Shown one piece after another: positions 4,425 to 9,595 of a stretch of DNA of 9,595 nt (the stretch's first letter is position 1; every line of letters starts with the position of its first letter). The notes under the pieces are model-generated. The model worked only from the letters and a program-made list of their open reading frames with translations, had not been told where the DNA came from and ran no database searches. The DNA lies in contig CAJKKJ010000014.1 of NCBI GenBank assembly GCA_905200435.1, positions 1 to 9,595 on the forward strand. Direction: 5' to 3'. The DNA is from an uncultured Bacillota bacterium (GTDB lineage Bacteria; Bacillota_I; Bacilli_A; RF39; UBA660). The translations under genes and the position numbers were made by a program.

Positions 4425-6869
4425 ATGAAGTACTTAAAAAAAATTCTATATATTTTATGTTTATTTGTTGTAACTGTTTACCCTTTTTTAAGTGTATATG
4501 GTGATAATGTAGTACTTAATAATTATAAACAAGTTTCTAGTCTTGGTGGAGAAAACTGGGAAGGCAAAGATAGTGGTAAATCTAAAGATGATAGTAGTGT
4601 TATTATTAGCAAAACCATATCAGAAACCAATTATAAAAGTGGAAATTCCAATTTGGAAAACTATTTTGATATCACATTAAGAGTTCAAACAAGAACAAAA
4701 GCTGAAGAACCAGATTTAGCTGTTGTAATTGTTATGGACATATCCAATACAATGAGTTACGTGTTTGAAGGCACTAAAGTAACTAGAATAAGTGCTGCAC
4801 AAGATGCTGCGAAAAAATTTATAACTGAGTTTGCAAACCGTTCTTCAAGTAATAAAGATATTAAAAGACAAATTGGTTTTGTTGCATTTAACACAAATGC
4901 CCAAGAAATATTTGCACTTCAACCTTGTATGGATACAACCACGGCAACTAACCTTATTAATGATATGAATAATAAAACAAATGATATAATGAATGCTACT
5001 AACTATGGATCCTCACATTCTAGATTTACAAATATTGAAGCTGGGTTAAAAATGGCAAATGATATGTTAAGTAAATCTAATGCAAGTTCTAAACACATTA
5101 TCTTCTTATCCGACGGATTCCCAACTACATACATCTATAAAAACTACACAGGTTATGATCCTTATATGACACCTAACATTTCAAGTGCCGCAGAAGAAAA
5201 TAGAAATAAAACAAAGTTTTTTAATGATTACTGGAGAGCAAACAATGGCGTGTTAAATCCTAGTGATGATGGAATCTTTTATGACAGCGTAAAAGAACAT
5301 TATTACCCTTGTTACTACGGAACTAGTTATAGTGATAAAGCGGCCATAAGAGCAAGAAAAATGGCAACGAATGTTAAAAATGCTGGTATTAATATTTATT
5401 CAATCGGTGTTGACATTGGCGGTCAGACAATTAAAAAGTATGTTGATCAAACTGCTGGTAAAAATTTCTCGGTAGTCGATAGAACTTCTACAACATACGA
5501 AATAGGAGATGACAACAGCGCTGACGCTTATAAAAATTGGCTAGAGAATAAAATAGGTTCTGGATACTATCAAGCTGTTACAGATGAATCAGCAATGACT
5601 GATGCATTTGATAGAATATTCAAAAAAATAATGGAAATATCTGAAGCAACTTGGGTTGCTGAAGATCCTATGAATCTGTCTGGCAATGTAAAAAATATTG
5701 AATTTGTTGGTATCTATGATGGTAATAAAAATCTAAGAGATAGTGTTGGTTTAACAAATGGAAGCAATACTGCAAGTTATAATGATAAAGATAAAATAAA
5801 TTGGGATTTAAAAAATTCTACCCCAACAGAAATAAAACTTGGAAATATTACATATTATGTATATGAACTTCATTATAGAATTAGATTACAAAATGAATTA
5901 TCTACTTTTGAAGAAATAGATAAGAATACTGGTAATTCTAAAATATATGATACAAATGGTAAAACAACTTTAAAATATGTTATAAAAGATGAAAAAAGTT
6001 CTAAGGATGGAGAAATAGATTTCCCAGTACCAAGTGTTGTCGGTTATTTAGGAGAACTTGAATTTAAAAAAGTATCAGCTTTAGGGGATGAATTCACCTT
6101 AGAAAATGCTGAATTTGAACTTGTTCATTCACCAAATTGTCCTTGCCACAATGAACTAAAAAAACCATCCGATAATACACTTACATATAAAACATCATCA
6201 ACAAGCGATGGCTCAGTTAAGTTCATAAATGTACCATCAGGACATAAGTATATTTTAAAAGAAACTAAAGCACCAAACGGACATATCTTAAATAAAACCG
6301 AATATGATGTAGAAGTTGCATATGATAAAACGATTCATAAAATTGAAGGGAATAAAATAATAAATGATTATTTGAAAAGTAATTTAAATATTTCTAAAGA
6401 AGTTCAAGGTAATATAGAAAACTCTGGAACATTTAAATTTACCTTAGTTATTACATATAATGGAAAACCTGTAGTGGGTGAATATCCTTATAAAAAAGAA
6501 AATGAAACAGGCTATATTACTTTAGATAGTAATGGAAAAGCAACAATTTATTTAAAACATAATGAAACAATTTATATAGAGAATTTACCTTTTAATTCTA
6601 GTTTCAAAATAGAAGAATTAGAAACAGAAGGTTATGAAGTAAATTACAAACTAAATGATAATAAAATTACATTTGGAAAAAGTTTAGAAAGTAAACTTGA
6701 TTCAACTGAAAAACCAACTAACATTAAATTCATTAATATAGGTGGTTATATAATGCCTGAAACTGGAAGTTCAGGAATGCTAATTTTGATAATAGCTGGA
6801 ATTCTATTAACAGGGGGTTCAGTTATTAATATATGTTATATGTACTTTAAGAAAAAGAGGTTAAGCTGA
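4425..6869 (+). CDS. VWA-domain pilus tip adhesin with SpaA/CnaB-type domains and MPETG sorting signal
   Basis: This 814-residue surface protein has a signal peptide (about 1-26, cleavage likely after SVYG). A von Willebrand A domain spans about 95-405. Its metal site (MIDAS) reads DISNTM, with Asp105, Ser107 and Thr109 in place of the usual second serine, plus FTNIEAGL (Thr202) and FLSDGFPTT (Asp230). A Tyr/Asn-rich insertion lies between about 233 and 305, as in pilus tip proteins of the RrgA type. A SpaA/CnaB-like domain (about 543-648) has a candidate isopeptide set of Lys548 or Lys549, Glu613 (in ILKETKAPNG) and Asn648. A second domain (about 651-772) resembles the streptococcal pilin isopeptide-linkage fold, with Lys658, Glu730 or Glu731 and Asn771. 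The C-terminus is MPETG (777-781), a membrane segment (about 784-806) and KKKR. The position before a backbone pilin and class C sortase supports the tip role. It presumably binds a host or surface ligand; the ligand is unknown. Confidence 0.9.
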   Translation: MKYLKKILYILCLFVVTVYPFLSVYGDNVVLNNYKQVSSLGGENWEGKDSGKSKDDSSVIISKTISETNYKSGNSNLENYFDITLRVQTRTKAEEPDLAVVIVMDISNTMSYVFEGTKVTRISAAQDAAKKFITEFANRSSSNKDIKRQIGFVAFNTNAQEIFALQPCMDTTTATNLINDMNNKTNDIMNATNYGSSHSRFTNIEAGLKMANDMLSKSNASSKHIIFLSDGFPTTYIYKNYTGYDPYMTPNISSAAEENRNKTKFFNDYWRANNGVLNPSDDGIFYDSVKEHYYPCYYGTSYSDKAAIRARKMATNVKNAGINIYSIGVDIGGQTIKKYVDQTAGKNFSVVDRTSTTYEIGDDNSADAYKNWLENKIGSGYYQAVTDESAMTDAFDRIFKKIMEISEATWVAEDPMNLSGNVKNIEFVGIYDGNKNLRDSVGLTNGSNTASYNDKDKINWDLKNSTPTEIKLGNITYYVYELHYRIRLQNELSTFEEIDKNTGNSKIYDTNGKTTLKYVIKDEKSSKDGEIDFPVPSVVGYLGELEFKKVSALGDEFTLENAEFELVHSPNCPCHNELKKPSDNTLTYKTSSTSDGSVKFINVPSGHKYILKETKAPNGHILNKTEYDVEVAYDKTIHKIEGNKIINDYLKSNLNISKEVQGNIENSGTFKFTLVITYNGKPVVGEYPYKKENETGYITLDSNGKATIYLKHNETIYIENLPFNSSFKIEELETEGYEVNYKLNDNKITFGKSLESKLDSTEKPTNIKFINIGGYIMPETGSSGMLILIIAGILLTGGSVINICYMYFKKKRLS

Positions 6870-6922
6870 CTCTTATAATAAAATACATATACGGAAGATA
6901 GACAGGAAAGGAAAAACCAAAA

Positions 6923-8371
6923 ATGAAAAAACTATTAAATTTAGTATTAGTAGTAGCGCTACTACTAGTAGGAATTGTACCAGTTTTTGCTGCTGGAAAT
7001 GGTAAAATAACTATTACAAATGCAGAAAATGGTAAAACATATAAGATTTATGAAATATTATATCTAGAATCTTATAATACAGAAAAAGGTGCTTATGCTT
7101 ATAAAGCTACAAATACTTGGAAATCATTTGTTGAAAGTGAAACAGGTAAAAAGTACTTTGTAACAGATGCTCAAGGATATGTTACTTGGGTAAAAGATGC
7201 TAATGTAACAAAACTTGCAGAAGATGCAATTAACTATGCAAAAGCTAATGCTAATATAATTACAGCAGATGCAAGCCAAACTGCAACTGCTGATGGTGCA
7301 TTAGTGTTTGAAAACTTAGGATTAGGTTATTATCTAGTTGATTCAACAATGGGTGCTTTATGTGGTTTAACAACAACTAAACCAGAAGCACAAATAATTG
7401 AAAAAAATACTCCTCCAACTATTAAAAAGGAAGTAAAGGAAGATTCAACAAGTACCTATGGTGAAAGCAATACAGCTCAAGTTGGGGATGTAATTGAATT
7501 TAGAACTGCAATTTATGCTAAAAAAGGTGCAGAAAATTACAAATTAATCGATAATATGACAGATGGTTTAACATTAGACCAAAATTCAATCGAAGTTAAG
7601 GTTGGAGAAAAAGTACTAGTAAAAAATACTGATTATACTTTAGAAACAACTGAGCATGGATTTACTATTACATTTACAAAATCTTATCTTGATACAATTA
7701 CAGAAGATACTACAATTGTTGTTACATATAAAGCAACATTAAATGATAAAGCAGTAGTAGGTAAGGTTGAAGGAGAATATGGAAAAGGTAATGATAACAA
7801 AACAATCCTAGAATATGGTGATAATCATAAAACTGAATATGATGAAACTAGAACATATACATTTAGTTTTGATTTAGTTAAAACTGATAGTAATAAAATT
7901 CAACTTGAAGGTGCTGAATTTATCTTACTTGATACAGATAAAAATAAAATTCCGGTTGTAAAAGTAGCAGGTAAAGATAACACATATCGTATTGCTTTAG
8001 ATGGAGAAACAGGCGTTAATATTGTTGCAGGACATGTTACAATTGAAGGATTAGATGTTGATACTTATTATTTAAGAGAAGTTAAACAACCAGATGGTTA
8101 TAATAAACTTGCTAATGATATTGAAGTTAAAATGACTGCAAATAATAATCCAGCTACTACTGAATCAGAAGAAGTAGTAAAAGAAGGTGTAACAACTATC
8201 ACTATAACTTATGTTGATGGTGGTATTCAAGTAATAAACACTACTGGTGCTGTATTACCTTCAACAGGTGGATTTGGAACATTCATGTTCATTCTTATGG
8301 GAACATTAACAGTTCTAGCATGTGGTATCTTACTAACAGCTAAATTAAGAATGTCAAAAATATCAGCTTAA
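6923..8371 (+). CDS. Major (backbone) pilin, LPSTG-anchored, D2 and SpaA-type isopeptide domains
   Basis: This 482-residue secreted protein has a clear signal peptide (about 1-24, cleavage near VFA/AG). An N-terminal pilin domain (about 27-158) includes NAENGKTYKIYEI. A D2-type fimbrial domain (about 163-310) starts PPTIKKEVKED and contains GNDNKTILEYGDN (289-301). A C-terminal SpaA/CnaB-like domain (about 311-440) has a candidate isopeptide set of Lys320 (FDLVKTD), Glu386 (YYLREVKQPDGY) and Asn439 (QVINT). Then come LPSTG (445-449), a membrane segment and a short basic tail. The lysine used for polymerisation is probably Lys161 in IIEKN at the D1/D2 boundary, where classical pilins have YPKN. 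It is flanked by the tip adhesin and a class C sortase. An AGGAAAGGA-type RBS lies at about 6904-6912. I recall no specific gene name for this lineage. Confidence 0.92.
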   Translation: MKKLLNLVLVVALLLVGIVPVFAAGNGKITITNAENGKTYKIYEILYLESYNTEKGAYAYKATNTWKSFVESETGKKYFVTDAQGYVTWVKDANVTKLAEDAINYAKANANIITADASQTATADGALVFENLGLGYYLVDSTMGALCGLTTTKPEAQIIEKNTPPTIKKEVKEDSTSTYGESNTAQVGDVIEFRTAIYAKKGAENYKLIDNMTDGLTLDQNSIEVKVGEKVLVKNTDYTLETTEHGFTITFTKSYLDTITEDTTIVVTYKATLNDKAVVGKVEGEYGKGNDNKTILEYGDNHKTEYDETRTYTFSFDLVKTDSNKIQLEGAEFILLDTDKNKIPVVKVAGKDNTYRIALDGETGVNIVAGHVTIEGLDVDTYYLREVKQPDGYNKLANDIEVKMTANNNPATTESEEVVKEGVTTITITYVDGGIQVINTTGAVLPSTGGFGTFMFILMGTLTVLACGILLTAKLRMSKISA

Positions 8372-8390
8372 AATTAAGAAATTATAAATA

Positions 8391-8428
8391 ACATATGGGG
8401 TTAGGTTTAATACCTTTCCCTCATATGT
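8391..8428 (+). ncRNA. Intercistronic mRNA hairpin between backbone pilin and sortase genes
   Basis: ACATATGGGG (8391-8400) pairs with CCCTCATATGT (8418-8428): seven plus three base pairs with one bulged T (8421). An inner stem, AGGT (8403-8406) with ACCT (8412-8415), closes a five-base loop. The total is about 14 bp, much more GC-paired than surrounding DNA. No T-run follows, so it is not a standard intrinsic terminator. It may stabilise the 3' end of the abundant pilin message or cause partial termination or processing, so that pilin exceeds sortase. This role is inferred; it is not a recognised RNA family. Confidence 0.6.
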
Positions 8429-8438
8429 ATATTATAAA

Positions 8439-8448
8439 AAGGAAGTGA
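8439..8448 (+). promoter_or_regulatory. Near-perfect RBS that sets the sortase start at ATG 8457
   Basis: AAGGAAGTGA matches the ideal AAGGAGGTGA at nine of ten positions and ends eight bases before ATG 8457. The longer reading frame begins at GTG 8445, which lies inside this site and so is an unlikely start. Confidence 0.8.
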
Positions 8449-8456
8449 AAAGACTT

Positions 8457-9317
8457 ATGGAAAAGAATAAAACTACAATTATTATGGTATTATTTTTCTT
8501 CATAGGCCTAGCAATACTATTATATCCATCAATAAGTAATTACTACAATCAAAAAGTACAATCAAAAGCAATTGTTGACTATGAATCAATATTAAAAAAC
8601 ATCAAAAAAGAAGATTATACTGAATACTTTGAAAAAGCTGATGAATATAATAGAAAACTATTATCTATGAAGAGACCATTATTAACATATAAAACAATTA
8701 AAAACTATAATGAAGTTTTGAATTTGAATGATCATGGAATGATGGGATATTTAACAATAGATAAAATAAAGGTAGAACTACCTATATATCATGGAACAAG
8801 TGCAGACGTACTAAGTAAAGCAGTAGGACATTTGGAAGGAACAAGTTTACCGATAGGAGGAACTGGAACACATAGTGTTTTATCTGCACATAGAGGATTA
8901 CCATCATTTAGATTGTTTACGGATTTAGATAAACTTGAAATTGGTGATATATTTGAAATTCAAGTTCTAGATAGGAAGATAACTTACCAAATAGATAAAA
9001 TATCAATCGTAAAACCAAATCAAGTAAATGATTTAAAAATAGATAAAGATAATGACTATGTAACACTTTTAACATGTACTCCATACGGAATAAATACACA
9101 TAGGTTATTAGTACGAGGTAAAAGAATAGAAAATATAGAAAACAAAAAAATATTTATAACAACAGAAGGATTTAAAATAAGTACATTAGTTGTTATGCCT
9201 ATTGTTGCTCTACCAATAATATTTAGTTTATTATTGATAATATTATTTAAACCAGTTGAGAAGAAAGTTGATTATAAAAAATATATTTATCCCAAAGAAA
9301 GGAAGAATGATGTATGA
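8457..9317 (+). CDS. Class C (pilus-polymerising) sortase
   Basis: This membrane transpeptidase (286 residues from ATG 8457) cleaves LPXTG-like signals between Thr and Gly and joins pilins through a lysine side chain. An N-terminal membrane helix (about 6-26) and a C-terminal one (about 242-264), followed by a basic tail, are the class C layout. Family motifs are MGYLTIDKIKVELPIYHGTS, GHLEGTSLPIGGTGTHSVLS with AHRGLP (His145), and TLLTCTPYGINTHRLLVRG (Cys207, Arg216). The Cys-to-Arg spacing of nine equals that of pneumococcal SrtC1 (Cys193/Arg202). The lid segment before MGY (about 56-95) lacks the usual DP(F/W/Y) motif. The gene follows the backbone pilin and overlaps the next gene, so it belongs to the pilus operon. 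Class is confident; the individual srt name is not. Confidence 0.95.
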   Translation: MEKNKTTIIMVLFFFIGLAILLYPSISNYYNQKVQSKAIVDYESILKNIKKEDYTEYFEKADEYNRKLLSMKRPLLTYKTIKNYNEVLNLNDHGMMGYLTIDKIKVELPIYHGTSADVLSKAVGHLEGTSLPIGGTGTHSVLSAHRGLPSFRLFTDLDKLEIGDIFEIQVLDRKITYQIDKISIVKPNQVNDLKIDKDNDYVTLLTCTPYGINTHRLLVRGKRIENIENKKIFITTEGFKISTLVVMPIVALPIIFSLLLIILFKPVEKKVDYKKYIYPKERKNDV

Positions 9318-9595
9318 AAAAAATAATAACAATCATTTAATTCATCTACATATTCAAATAATATTTACTTTAATTACTTTTGCTGCTTTTTTAGGAATAG
9401 TAAATGCTGATAGTATAGTTGATTTGCATAAAGAAGGAAGTATTTCTATAACATTAAAAGGAGAAACGGCTGTAATAAATGCTGAAATTGAAGCAATTAA
9501 AATAGGTAAAGTAAGTATAGTTAATAATAATTTATTATTTGAATATGTAGATGAATTAAATGATTGTAATTATAAATTATCTGATGAAAATATAG
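9310..9595 (+). CDS. Secreted protein, probable accessory pilin (partial, 5' end only)
   Basis: The frame is open to the window edge. From ATG 9310 the protein starts MYEKNNNHLIHLHIQ, followed by a hydrophobic stretch IIFTLITFAAFLGIV and a likely cleavage site at VNA/DS. The mature part begins with GSISITLKGETAVINAEIEA and then IKIGKVS. This resembles the first strands of prealbumin-like/SpaA domains found at the start of minor pilins in such loci ('GSI.V.L......GAE..LYKV'). The start overlaps the sortase gene by eight bases; AAAGGA (9298-9303) is six bases upstream. ATG 9307 is in the same frame but too close to the RBS. A third ATG (9314) overlaps the sortase stop but encodes only eight codons. 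The call as a pilin is inferred from the short visible part and from context. Confidence 0.65.
   Translation, partial: MYEKNNNNHLIHLHIQIIFTLITFAAFLGIVNADSIVDLHKEGSISITLKGETAVINAEIEAIKIGKVSIVNNNLLFEYVDELNDCNYKLSDENI

Noticed and set aside
6874..6879. TATAAT before the backbone pilin gene, possible internal promoter
   Set aside because: No acceptable -35 box is found at 16-18 bases upstream and there is no extended -10 TG. It remains possible but is not supported.
8445..8456. GTG start giving a sortase four residues longer
   Set aside because: The GTG is part of the RBS itself (AAGGAAGTGA); ATG 8457 is correctly spaced.
8917..9099. Minus-strand 60-codon frame inside the sortase gene
   Set aside because: It lies opposite the conserved catalytic region of the sortase and has no RBS or family features.
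1..9595. Recoded TGA (Mycoplasma-like code), considered because of the very low GC content
   Set aside because: TGA ends nusB, xseA, the coiled-coil gene, the tip adhesin and the sortase at family-appropriate positions, and Trp is encoded by TGG.
1..9595. CRISPR arrays, insertion sequences, tRNA or rRNA genes
   Set aside because: I saw no regularly spaced direct repeats, transposase motifs, terminal inverted repeats or conserved RNA gene sequence. Intergenic stretches are all under about 180 bases.

Overview
The window is very AT-rich (I judge roughly 70% or more by eye). It uses the standard code: several genes end in TGA and tryptophan is TGG. Start sites have AGGAGG-like ribosome binding sites, all genes lie on the + strand, and there is a spoIVB-type gene. 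Together these point to a low-GC Bacillota (Firmicutes) from a spore-forming lineage, with sortase-assembled surface pili. I cannot assign a genus from the sequence alone.

The left part (1-3250) is housekeeping. It holds the 3' end of mutS, then a tightly overlapping nusB-xseA-xseB block closed by an intrinsic terminator at 2161-2189. Next comes spoIVB, a sporulation-type S55 serine peptidase with its own terminator at 3225-3249. In many clostridia and bacilli xseB is followed by ispA, dxs, an rRNA methylase, argR and recN before spoIVB, and spoIVB is followed by spo0A. None of these genes lies between xseB and spoIVB here, and spoIVB is followed by a pilus locus.

The right part (about 3300-9595) is a sortase-dependent pilus operon that runs off the window. 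It has a good sigma-A-like promoter (TTGCTT, 17 bases, TATAAT) and a short leader containing a perfect small hairpin around a two-codon ORF. Its genes in order are: a cytoplasmic coiled-coil protein of unknown function; a type I signal peptidase; a large VWA-domain tip adhesin with an MPETG sorting signal; a major (backbone) pilin with LPSTG; a class C sortase; and the start of another small secreted protein that is probably an accessory pilin. A strong hairpin without a T-tract sits between the backbone pilin and sortase genes.

Inferred working model: the signal peptidase helps release pilin precursors from the Sec pathway. The sortase cleaves the LPSTG/MPETG signals and polymerises the backbone pilin through a lysine near residue 161. 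The VWA protein caps the fibre, and intramolecular isopeptide bonds in the CnaB/SpaA-like domains stiffen it. The least explained component is the coiled-coil protein at the head of the operon. It has no secretion signal, yet it is translationally coupled to the signal peptidase.
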